From contig JAJRAE010000024.1 of NCBI GenBank assembly GCA_028682985.1, positions 1-7,332 on the forward strand: a stretch of DNA of 7,332 nt, given 5' to 3'. How positions within the stretch are numbered: position 1 is the stretch's first letter; each line of letters starts with the position of its first letter. Source of the DNA: Methanobacterium sp. Its GTDB lineage: Archaea > Methanobacteriota > Methanobacteria > Methanobacteriales > Methanobacteriaceae. The notes under the pieces are model-generated. The model saw only the letters and a list, made by a program, of their open reading frames with translations, ran no database searches and was not told the DNA's origin. Below, one piece after another: positions 1 to 6,177 of this stretch. Both the position numbers and the translations under genes were made by a program.

Positions 1-239
1 AAATATCCATATTTATACATAATAAAGGTGAAGAATATGAACTGATTATCAAGGACAACGGAATGGGACTACCAATAGAATTTGATCTGGATAAAACAAA
101 ACAACTAGGACTTCAAATAGTAAAAAACCTGATCGAACAACTCAATGGCACAATCAACCTAGACAGAAGCCATGGGACTAAATTCACCATCAAATTCAAA
201 GAACTAAAATACAAAGAAAGAATATTTAAATCAAAATAG
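1..239 (+). CDS. Sensor histidine kinase, C-terminal ATPase domain (5'-truncated by window)
   Basis: Only the last 78 codons are present (frame starts at base 3, TAG stop at 237-239), so the sensory part and the phosphoacceptor histidine are outside the window. The fragment is the end of a GHKL/HATPase_c ATP-binding domain. A G1 box reads KDNGMGLP (about residues 17-24 of the fragment), a G2-like box reads QLGLQIV (34-40), and a final SHGT stretch (56-59) precedes the last beta strand, FTIKFKE. The form of these boxes is typical of the PAS-containing HisKA_2/HWE-like kinases that are abundant in Methanobacteriales (family knowledge). Such proteins are expected to autophosphorylate and signal to a response regulator; which signal cannot be told from here. 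The tail after the ATPase domain is short and lysine-rich. It converges on the aminotransferase gene. Confidence 0.85.
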   Translation, partial: ISIFIHNKGEEYELIIKDNGMGLPIEFDLDKTKQLGLQIVKNLIEQLNGTINLDRSHGTKFTIKFKELKYKERIFKSK

Positions 240-255
240 AGTTATAAACATCTAT

Positions 256-293
256 CCCTTAATCAATCAAGTATATTAACAATTAATTTAGGG
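256..293 (+). terminator. Imperfect hairpin after the histidine kinase gene
   Basis: The arms CCCTtAATcAAT (256-267) and ATTaATTtAGGG (282-293) pair except at two positions, with a 14-nt loop. The structure begins 17 bases past the kinase stop codon. No U-tract follows directly; the nearest is the T8 run at 423-430. A role in ending or stabilising the kinase transcript is inferred only. Confidence 0.3.
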
Positions 294-306
294 TATCTAA
301 TGAATT

Positions 307-495
307 TTATTTAAAATAATAATCAACTTCGTCATATTTACGTGAACGAAATAATTCTATTAAACATATTCCTGGAATAGTTGAGCATTTGAATTCAATA
401 TTATCTGGATGATTCAAAATTCTTTTTTTTATCTCTTGATTCAAATTTTCATAAATATTCGGCGAGATATCAGCGGCGGATTTATCTGATGTAAA
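307..495 (-). pseudogene. Possible gene relic, 62-codon open frame without a start
   Basis: The minus strand is open from 495 down to the TAA at 307-309. It encodes a protein-like, charged sequence that includes EIKKRILNHPDNIEF and ends RSRKYDEVDYYFK. There is no in-frame ATG or GTG; the first TTG (442-444) lacks a Shine-Dalgarno motif and would give only 45 residues. Immediately upstream is an in-frame TAA (496-498), beyond which 14 more codons stay open before the frame enters the aminotransferase gene. This could be the C-terminal remnant of a decayed gene, or a chance open frame in AT-rich DNA. I do not recognise a family. Confidence 0.25.
423..430 (+). terminator. T8 tract, possible terminator for the histidine kinase transcript
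   Basis: Eight consecutive T on the plus strand. Archaeal RNA polymerase terminates mainly at U-rich tracts, often without a hairpin, so this is the most plausible plus-strand stop signal in the spacer. It lies about 180 bases after the stop codon, which is far but not unusual. Confidence 0.35.
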
Positions 496-505
496 TTATA
501 CTGTA

Positions 506-530
506 GAAAAAATATTTGAAAATAAAAAAG
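506..530 (-). terminator. Double U-tract terminator for the aminotransferase transcript
   Basis: Read on the minus strand, two T6 runs (529-524 and 512-507) and a T4 run (520-517 region, broken by single bases) begin about 10 bases after the aminotransferase stop codon. Tandem U-tracts of this kind are the usual archaeal termination signal. Confidence 0.55.
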
Positions 531-538
531 GTTGAATA

Positions 539-1696
539 TTATTTATCTGCGGTCAACTCTTCCATTCCATCCAGGAAGCACTCAGCAAAGTATTTCACAT
601 GTTCAGTGGGTATGGAGAAGCTAACTCTCAGATAGCGGTGGCCGAAAAGTTTGCTGGTGTAAGTTCCTTCCCTGGCGAATACCCCCCTTTCAAGAAGGTA
701 ATCAGCCAGTTCAGATGGTTTTACACCAGTTTCATAGGTGTCTATCGCTAGCATGTTTGCTTCTGATGGGTAAACTGGTATGAAGGCCCCTTCCACCTGA
801 TCAACCGCCTCTTTTATGATCTTCTGGTTGTGGTAGGTTGTTTCCCTGATCCGGTCCAGCCAATCATATTTACTATTTACAGCTGCGATCGCTCCTTTCT
901 GAGCTACCACATTGGTTCCCAGGTCGTTTATGAGGATGGTTCGTACCGAGTTTATTATGTTGGGTGATGATATCATGGCTCCTATGCGCAGTCCTGCCAT
1001 TCCATAGATCTTGGAGAAACTGTATATGGTTATGGTGTGTTCAGGTGCATACTTTGCCATAAGTGTATGTTTCCTTGCAAAATCCCGATAGGTGATATCA
1101 TGTAAGAGGTAGATATCATTTTCCTCTGCTATTTCCTTAAACTCCTTTATTTCTTCCTTGGTGTATGATGATCCCAATGGATTTAGGGGGTCAATGAGGC
1201 ATAGCAATTTAGTGTTTTTATCCAGGTTTTCACGGGCAAGCTGTGGTGTTAGTTTATATCCGCATTCCTTATTGTAGATAGGTATGCTTTTTACTTCCCC
1301 AAACCTGCTGGAGAAATTGTCAATGATTAAATAGCCCGGATCACAGGTTAATGTATTGTTATTTGGGTCTAAAATATTGTTTGCACAGAGGTATAAAGAT
1401 TCGGTACCTCCTGCGGTTATCAATGAGTCAAATCCATGGGTTAATCCCAGATCTTCTTGTATCAGGTCTTTTAATTCTGGAAATCCTTCTGGTGGGGGAT
1501 ATTTGGCGTAATCTCCCTTTTTTATGCTGCTCAGCATGGCCTCCATTATTCCATCTTTATCGTGCAAGTGGTTGGTGTTCTGGCCCATCCATATAATGTC
1601 CTGGTCATTATAAACATAATTGAAAAAGTCGTTGGGACTTTCAAAGCCCTTAGGTACTGTTTTTTCTGCTCGGGCATACTTTTTTCGTGAAATCAT
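539..1696 (-). CDS. PLP-dependent class I/II aminotransferase
   Basis: A fold-type I aminotransferase of the aspartate aminotransferase superfamily (COG0436-like), normally a cytosolic dimer that moves an amino group between an amino acid and a 2-oxoacid. Numbered from the upstream GTG at 1705, visible hallmarks are TAGGTES (97-103, cofactor phosphate region), NPLG (175-178, the usual NPTG site), HDITY (202-206, Asp contacting the pyridine nitrogen and Tyr), the Schiff-base lysine in SFSKIYG (K232), GLRIG (238-242) and the substrate-carboxylate arginine in YLRVSFS (R360). It is full length for the family at about 385 residues. I start it at the ATG at 1696 because GTGAT (1705-1701) is a good Shine-Dalgarno sequence four bases upstream and overlaps the alternative GTG start. 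It lies downstream of radB with a 119-bp gap that contains a promoter-like element. The substrate cannot be assigned; the form of NPLG and DITY suggests a divergent subgroup. Confidence 0.9.
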   Translation of the reverse strand: MISRKKYARAEKTVPKGFESPNDFFNYVYNDQDIIWMGQNTNHLHDKDGIMEAMLSSIKKGDYAKYPPPEGFPELKDLIQEDLGLTHGFDSLITAGGTESLYLCANNILDPNNNTLTCDPGYLIIDNFSSRFGEVKSIPIYNKECGYKLTPQLARENLDKNTKLLCLIDPLNPLGSSYTKEEIKEFKEIAEENDIYLLHDITYRDFARKHTLMAKYAPEHTITIYSFSKIYGMAGLRIGAMISSPNIINSVRTILINDLGTNVVAQKGAIAAVNSKYDWLDRIRETTYHNQKIIKEAVDQVEGAFIPVYPSEANMLAIDTYETGVKPSELADYLLERGVFAREGTYTSKLFGHRYLRVSFSIPTEHVKYFAECFLDGMEELTADK

Positions 1697-1700
1697 AATT

Positions 1701-1705
1701 ATCAC
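1701..1705 (-). promoter_or_regulatory. Ribosome binding site that decides the aminotransferase start
   Basis: On the minus strand GTGAT lies four bases before the ATG at 1696-1694. It matches the 3' half of the archaeal SD consensus (AGGAGGTGAT). The longest open frame would use the GTG inside this motif as start codon, but no SD precedes that GTG. Confidence 0.55.
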
Positions 1706-1760
1706 AAACGTGTTAAACTTAATAAAATCAGCAGGTAATTAATAAACCGATTTTTAACCA

Positions 1761-1775
1761 AATATAAATTATTTC
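1761..1775 (-). promoter_or_regulatory. BRE/TATA promoter element for the aminotransferase
   Basis: The minus strand reads GAAATAATTTATATT, a purine-rich BRE-like half followed by a TATA-like TTTATATT. A start point about 25 bases downstream would fall near 1738 and give a leader of roughly 40 nt that carries the GTGAT ribosome binding site. This suggests transcription at least partly independent of radB. Confidence 0.45.
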
Positions 1776-1815
1776 TATTTTTTATCGTCACTTAATTTAA
1801 AATTTACTCTTTAAA

Positions 1816-2523
1816 CTATATCAATCCATCATTAACAATTTTGAAACGGGCTTTAAGACCTTCCGGTCGGCTTCTATGCCGCTTTAAAATGGCATATCTC
1901 TCCCCATTAACATCCCCCCGGCTCAGTTCCACCATGATCTTGCTCCAGTACTTTAATATAGTACCACCCACCGGTGCAATCATGCTGGTGCTGCCATCAT
2001 CTCCAAATACGGAATATATCTGGTTGGTGATCACCACTGCTACATTATATTTTCGGGCTATTCTGGATAGAAGTCCCATTTGTTTTCCCAGTTCCCGGTT
2101 TAACTGGGTTAAATCTCCTTCCTTAAGCCGGTAAAGTGCTACAGCAGAGTCAAGAATCACCAGGTCCACCTTCTCATCTCCAGATTCCAGGATATTTTCT
2201 ACTCTTCTTAGTGATTCGTCCTGCTCCTGAAATGTTTTGGGCTCCAGGACCATTACATCACCCGCAACTATATCAAATTCATGTCCGGATATCTGTTTGA
2301 ACCTTTCAATGGATAGACCTCCTTCGGTGTCCACAAATATGGCCTTGTTACCATTTTTAACACATTCAAGAAGCAGATTTAAGGCTATATTAGTTTTACC
2401 CGAACCTGGAGGGCCGTAAAATTGTGTTAAACAGCCTCTTTCAACTCCCCCACCTATAATGTTATCTATTGAACAGTTTATAGGGATTTTACTGTTATTA
2501 TCCATTTCTTTTAGAACTTTCAA
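1816..2523 (-). CDS. radB: DNA repair and recombination protein RadB
   Basis: RadB is the archaeal RecA/RadA paralogue that lacks the N-terminal helix-hairpin-helix domain. It is thought to assist RadA-dependent strand exchange and to interact with other repair factors (family knowledge). The protein is a single RecA core of about 235 residues, the usual length. Numbered from the TTG at 2529, it shows Walker A GPPGSGKT (39-46), VDTEGG (66-71) with the expected glutamate, Walker B LVILDS (123-128), a NQIYSVFG stretch in the L2 region (169-176), and the C-terminal LKRHRSRPEG (215-224) typical of RadB. No ATG fits the N-terminus. I choose the TTG at 2523-2521 because GAGG (2534-2531) lies seven bases upstream; the other TTG (2529-2527) is only one base from that motif. 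The ATG at codon 9 would cut off conserved sequence poorly served by an SD. It is divergent from the TetR gene and upstream of the aminotransferase. Confidence 0.95.
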   Translation of the reverse strand: MKVLKEMDNNSKIPINCSIDNIIGGGVERGCLTQFYGPPGSGKTNIALNLLLECVKNGNKAIFVDTEGGLSIERFKQISGHEFDIVAGDVMVLEPKTFQEQDESLRRVENILESGDEKVDLVILDSAVALYRLKEGDLTQLNRELGKQMGLLSRIARKYNVAVVITNQIYSVFGDDGSTSMIAPVGGTILKYWSKIMVELSRGDVNGERYAILKRHRSRPEGLKARFKIVNDGLI

Positions 2524-2530
2524 ATTCAAT

Positions 2531-2534
2531 CCTC
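2531..2534 (-). promoter_or_regulatory. Ribosome binding site that decides the radB start
   Basis: The minus strand carries GAGG at 2534-2531. Two in-frame TTG codons follow, at 2529 and 2523; only the second is at a normal spacing of seven bases. This supports non-ATG initiation of radB at 2523. Confidence 0.5.
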
Positions 2535-2594
2535 TTTATTTGATTGAACTTCTTTATTAATTAATTTGGTTACTAGTGGTGGATTTATTTGAAT

Positions 2595-2609
2595 CGGAAA
2601 ATTTATACA
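2595..2609 (+). promoter_or_regulatory. BRE/TATA promoter of the TetR-family gene
   Basis: CGGAAA (2595-2600) followed by TTTATACA (2602-2609) fits an archaeal BRE plus TATA box. With the usual 22-27 base spacing, transcription would begin about 2628-2633, at or just before the ATG at 2633. This implies a leaderless or nearly leaderless mRNA and argues against the longer GTG start at 2576, which would lie upstream of the promoter. Read on the minus strand the same element (GTATAAATTT) could also serve radB, with a leader of about 50 nt. Confidence 0.55.
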
Positions 2610-2610
2610 A

Positions 2611-2630
2611 ATGCAAGTATATACTTACAT
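2611..2630. promoter_or_regulatory. 20-bp palindrome, probable TetR autoregulatory operator
   Basis: The core AAGTATATACTT (2615-2626) is a perfect 12-bp palindrome. It extends to ATG-N-core-N-CAT (2611-2630), so 18 of 20 positions are symmetric. It begins two bases after the TATA box and ends three bases before the TetR start codon, covering the predicted transcription start. TetR dimers bind inverted repeats of this size, so binding here would block transcription. That the adjacent TetR protein binds it is inferred from position and symmetry. Confidence 0.6.
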
Positions 2631-2632
2631 AT

Positions 2633-3250
2633 ATGGGTGAGAGTGTCAGTGAAGGACTAATACAGCCGGATAAAGATAAAGTCAAAGAGAGAATACTAAA
2701 TGCAGCTATGCTTATATTTGCTAAAAATGGTTATCACAGAGCCACTACAATAAAAATAGCAAAAAAGGCAGGAGTAAATGAAGTAACCATCTTTCGTAAA
2801 TTTAAAACTAAAGAAAATCTTTTAAATGCAGTAATACGGAAAAATCTCAATGAAACCCTTAATACTCTGGACTTGATCCTGTGCAAAGAGAAAAATGCCG
2901 ATATAGAGATCTGTATAAAAACTCTGGGAATTAATTTGAAACAATTCTTTGATGATAGAATGGAATTTATATTATTCATGATTACTGAAGGGAGAAAAAC
3001 CCCGGAGACACGGATTTTATTTACTCAATTTCAATTTAAAATGCTGGAACACCTGAAGGACTACTTCCAGGAGCAGATAAACCTTGGTAAAATACGCAGA
3101 ATTAACCCTGATCTACTAGCCTTTACCTTATTTAGTTTTATATTCAATAAAAGCATATCAGAGGAAGTATTTGAACATAAATTTCTCCCAGATGATTTAA
3201 ATTCCTTTGAAGAATATACCAATATCTTTATGAATGGAATACTCCCCTAA
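2633..3250 (+). CDS. TetR/AcrR-family transcriptional regulator
   Basis: A one-component DNA-binding regulator of about 205 residues, the normal TetR length. The N-terminal HTH domain is clear: KERILNAAMLIFAKNGYHRATT (about 18-39) is helix 1 and the turn into helix 2, and IAKKAGVNEVTIFRKFKTKENLL (42-64) contains the recognition helix and the conserved F-K-x-K-E-x-L stretch. The C-terminal helical domain, which senses ligand and dimerises, is variable as expected and does not reveal the effector. I start at the ATG at 2633 because the TATA box at 2602-2609 and the operator-like palindrome lie inside the longer GTG version (from 2576), so the mRNA is probably leaderless. It is divergent from radB and convergent with the peptidase gene. 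The likely targets are its own promoter and perhaps radB; no transporter or pump is adjacent, so a drug-efflux role is not suggested. Confidence 0.9.
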   Translation: MGESVSEGLIQPDKDKVKERILNAAMLIFAKNGYHRATTIKIAKKAGVNEVTIFRKFKTKENLLNAVIRKNLNETLNTLDLILCKEKNADIEICIKTLGINLKQFFDDRMEFILFMITEGRKTPETRILFTQFQFKMLEHLKDYFQEQINLGKIRRINPDLLAFTLFSFIFNKSISEEVFEHKFLPDDLNSFEEYTNIFMNGILP

Positions 3251-3252
3251 AT

Positions 3253-3300
3253 TATTTAAATTGTTAATCAAGGAAGGAATTTGTAATTTCAATTTAAATA
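3253..3300. terminator. 11-bp perfect inverted repeat after the TetR gene
   Basis: The arm at 3253-3263 (TATTTAAATTG) is matched exactly by its reverse complement at 3290-3300, with a 26-base loop. It starts two bases past the TetR stop codon in the convergent spacer. It is AT-rich and has no adjacent U-tract, so it may be a weak bidirectional transcript-end hairpin or a protein-binding inverted repeat. Confidence 0.35.
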
Positions 3301-3329
3301 GTGAAGATAATCCATCAACTTGGTGATTA

Positions 3330-3385
3330 GAAGATTATACGCCTTTAATATTTGTTTGAAGATTATATAGCTCCAATATTTGTTA
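3330..3385. repeat. Tandem imperfect 28-bp direct repeat
   Basis: Copy 1 (3330-3357) and copy 2 (3358-3385) abut directly and agree at 22 of 28 positions. Both start GAAGATTATA and share AATATTTGTT near the end; the differences cluster in the middle. A further GAAGAT at 3303, 27 bases upstream of copy 1, may be the start of a decayed third copy. The repeat fills the end of the convergent spacer up to 5 bases before the peptidase stop codon. Confidence 0.6.
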
Positions 3386-3390
3386 GATTT

Positions 3391-4581
<1,191 letters not shown>

Positions 4582-4620
4582 GCTAAAGACTACCTTATAA
4601 TTTTTAAATATTTAGTATTC

Positions 4621-4640
4621 TAATTTATTTTAATAAATTA
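4621..4640. repeat. Perfect 9-bp AT palindrome over the yrdC stop codon
   Basis: TAATTTATT (4621-4629), a TT spacer, then AATAAATTA (4632-4640), an exact inverted repeat that includes the yrdC stop codon (4627-4625). It could form a small hairpin between yrdC and the peptidase gene. The stem is entirely A/T, so it would be weak, and the last yrdC codons force part of it. Confidence 0.35.
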
Positions 4641-5227
4641 AATTCCTGATTGCTCTGTCTGAGTATTTCTGGAGGTTTTTTGGTGCAGTCTACCACGGTG
4701 GATGGTGTTCCTTTGGTTTTTCCCCCATCTATCACTAGATCAACCTGGTCATCCAGGTGTTCTGCCACTTCTTCTGCTGTTATTGGGACTTTTTCTCCGG
4801 AAATGTTGGCGCTTGTTGAGGTTATGGGGAATTTCCTGGTTAAATCCCTGCATATTTTATTATTCGGGATTCTGATTCCAATTTTTTCACTACCTGCTGT
4901 GAGAAGCGGTGATACATGTTCCTTTTTTTTTAGGAGGATTGTATAGGGTCCAGGTAGATTTTCATTTAACTGCTGATCATCTTCCCCTAGATACGCTATT
5001 TCAGATATATCCCCTATTCTTGATAGGCATACTGATAATGGTTTATTGTGATCCCTTTTTTTGATAGAAAACACTTTTTTTATGGCTTTATCAGAATATA
5101 TATTTGCACCCAGCCCGTAAATGGTGTCTGTGGGATACACTATTATCCCATCCTCTTCTAGAATCTGTATTGCCTGGTTTATCTTTTCTTTTTCAGGGTT
5201 TTGAGGATTAATTTGAATTATCTTCAT
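4625..5227 (-). CDS. yrdC: Threonylcarbamoyl-AMP synthase (YrdC/Sua5 family)
   Basis: This enzyme makes L-threonylcarbamoyl-AMP from threonine, bicarbonate and ATP, the first step of the t6A modification at position 37 of ANN-decoding tRNAs; the KEOPS complex then transfers the group in archaea (family knowledge). The 200-residue length matches the stand-alone YrdC form without the C-terminal Sua5 domain. Hallmarks in order are YPTDTIYGLG (31-40), the nucleotide-binding KKRDHNKPLSV (56-66), PGPYTILL (92-99), GSEKIGIRIP (112-121), TSTSANISG (136-144) and STVVD (176-180). The ATG at 5227 begins the family's usual N-terminus (MKIIQINPQ). There is no SD and the predicted transcription start is only a few bases upstream, so translation is probably leaderless. 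It is divergent from the inositol-lipid synthase and followed by the peptidase. Confidence 0.95.
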   Translation of the reverse strand: MKIIQINPQNPEKEKINQAIQILEEDGIIVYPTDTIYGLGANIYSDKAIKKVFSIKKRDHNKPLSVCLSRIGDISEIAYLGEDDQQLNENLPGPYTILLKKKEHVSPLLTAGSEKIGIRIPNNKICRDLTRKFPITSTSANISGEKVPITAEEVAEHLDDQVDLVIDGGKTKGTPSTVVDCTKKPPEILRQSNQEFNLLK

Positions 5228-5245
5228 CCATCTTATATTTTCATC

Positions 5246-5264
5246 CCAAAACTTATATCCTTTT
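5246..5264. promoter_or_regulatory. Shared divergent TATA element between yrdC and the AIP synthase gene
   Basis: Only 58 bp separate the two start codons. The plus strand reads CCAAAACTTATATCC and the minus strand AAAAGGATATAAGTTTT over the same bases, so each strand presents a TATA-like core (about 5252-5259) with an A-rich BRE-like flank. A start point about 25 bases away would be near 5280 on the plus strand and 5230 on the minus strand, a few bases before each ATG. Neither gene has an SD. A second TATA-like sequence at 5231-5238 on the plus strand is an alternative. Confidence 0.45.
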
Positions 5265-5285
5265 AGAAATTTTATTAAATTCTGT

Positions 5286-5855
5286 ATGTTAGATAAACTC
5301 CGCCCTCATGTTAAGGTAGTGATGGATCCAATGGCTCGCCATATCAGTATAAACCCCAACATCATAACAGTGGCCGGTCTTCTTGTTAGTTTATTATCGG
5401 CCTACCTGTTCGCCAATAAATATCTTCTTTTTGGAGGGATTTTCATTGCTATAAGTGGATTTGTGGATATTCTGGATGGGGCGGTTGCCCGTAAAAATTC
5501 ATCCAACACCCCTTTTGGAGGGGTTCTGGATTCCACAATAGACCGGTTTTCTGATGCATTCATCCTCATTGGTATAATCATGGGAGGATACGTAGATCCC
5601 ATAATCGGTATTTTAGCACTGCACGCATCTGTAACTGTGAGTTATGTTAGGGCCAGAGCAGAATCCGAGGGAATTAAATGCAACATTGGAATAGCTGAAA
5701 GACCGGAAAGACTGGTGATCTTAATGGCCGGAGCATTTCTGGGTTATCTAATTAATTCTCAAATAATGTACTGGGCAGTGGTGTTGATAATGATTTTAGG
5801 TTACTTAACTGTGCTGCAGAGATTATATCACACCTGGAAAGAGCTTAAAAAGTAA
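5286..5855 (+). CDS. CDP-alcohol phosphatidyltransferase, probable archaetidylinositol phosphate synthase
   Basis: An integral membrane enzyme that joins CDP-archaeol to inositol 1-phosphate, giving archaetidylinositol phosphate, the precursor of archaeal inositol phospholipids. The complete CDP-alcohol transferase signature D-xx-DG-xx-AR-x8-G-xxx-D-xxx-D is present: D61, D64, G65, A68, R69, G78, D82, D86; the aspartates bind the two divalent metals and the last acts as base. About six hydrophobic segments surround it (for example 26-43, 47-60, 91-110, 145-157, 160-177), and the length of 189 residues is normal. AERPERL (137-143) resembles the arginine-rich site that holds inositol phosphate in related archaeal and actinobacterial enzymes, which favours this over a glycerophosphate- or serine-using transferase; the substrate is inferred. 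The start ATG has no SD and lies near the predicted transcription start. It heads the four-gene plus-strand cluster. An old-style name would be PgsA-like. Confidence 0.88.
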   Translation: MLDKLRPHVKVVMDPMARHISINPNIITVAGLLVSLLSAYLFANKYLLFGGIFIAISGFVDILDGAVARKNSSNTPFGGVLDSTIDRFSDAFILIGIIMGGYVDPIIGILALHASVTVSYVRARAESEGIKCNIGIAERPERLVILMAGAFLGYLINSQIMYWAVVLIMILGYLTVLQRLYHTWKELKK

Positions 5856-5884
5856 AAATTGTACTCATTCTTAAATACATTGCT

Positions 5885-5890
5885 GGTGGT
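5885..5890 (+). promoter_or_regulatory. Ribosome binding site that decides the DUF357 start
   Basis: GGTGGT lies five bases before the ATG at 5895 and resembles the archaeal GGTGAT motif. It supports this ATG over the upstream TTG at 5859, which lies four bases after the previous stop codon and has no SD. Confidence 0.55.
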
Positions 5891-5894
5891 TTGG

Positions 5895-6128
5895 ATGGAT
5901 GAAATTGAAAGGATTAAAAAGGACATGGAACTCTTTACCAAAAATATAAAAGAAGTTGAATCCATAAAAATTAGTGCTGGAGAAGATAATATTATACATA
6001 TGGCCCGCAACTATGCCCAGGACACCAATTATTACCTGGAAAACCAGGATAACTATACTGCCTTTGGATGCATAACCTACGCCCATGGACTGCTTGATGC
6101 GGTACGTCTGCTTCATCATTTAATATAA
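5895..6128 (+). CDS. DUF357 domain-containing protein
   Basis: A small soluble, probably all-helical protein of 77 residues that matches the archaeal DUF357 family; its function is unknown. It begins MDEIERIKKDMELFTKNIKE, an amphipathic first helix, and continues through MARNYAQDTNYYLENQDNYT to the family's C-terminal FGCITYAHGLLDAVRLL, where a Tyr/His/Gly/Asp-rich helix is the recognisable part. There is no signal peptide or membrane segment. The start is taken at ATG 5895 because of the GGTGGT ribosome binding site; the longest frame begins at a TTG (5859) and adds 12 residues (MYSFLNTLLVVW) that do not look like the family. It lies 39 bp after the lipid synthase and 49 bp before the PhoU-like gene on the same strand, so co-transcription is likely. 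The family call rests on recall of the pattern, not a search. Confidence 0.8.
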   Translation: MDEIERIKKDMELFTKNIKEVESIKISAGEDNIIHMARNYAQDTNYYLENQDNYTAFGCITYAHGLLDAVRLLHHLI

Positions 6129-6177
6129 ATCCACAATTAGTAATCCCAGAATTAATTTATTAGGATAAAGGGATAGT

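Larger units (their letters stand above)
240..538. other. AT-rich convergent intergenic region, no intact gene
   Basis: About 300 bp between the histidine kinase stop and the aminotransferase stop. It contains an imperfect hairpin just after the kinase, a T8 run at 423-430, two minus-strand U6 tracts at 506-530, and a 62-codon minus-strand open frame with no good start. No RNA gene or mobile-element ends are visible. Confidence 0.7.

Noticed and set aside
455..535. 26-codon plus-strand stretch resembling a helix-turn-helix (EISAADLSDVNYTVEKIF)
   Set aside because: It is very short, opens right after a stop, has no start codon, and overlaps the longer minus-strand relic frame; the HTH likeness is too weak to call.
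1351..1596. 81-codon plus-strand open frame opposite the aminotransferase
   Set aside because: It lies wholly antisense to a gene with clear catalytic motifs, shows no domain, and has no promoter or ribosome binding site of its own.
2576..2632. GTG start giving TetR an extra 19 residues
   Set aside because: The extension contains the TATA box and the operator palindrome, so it is unlikely to be transcribed, and TetR proteins do not need it.
3330..3385. Repeat pair considered as a minimal CRISPR array or attachment site
   Set aside because: The copies abut with no spacer, differ at six positions, and no cas gene, tRNA or integrase is nearby.
5871..6119. 82-codon minus-strand open frame
   Set aside because: It is antisense to the DUF357 gene, which has a ribosome binding site and a family match; the hydrophobic reading is a shadow of helical codons.
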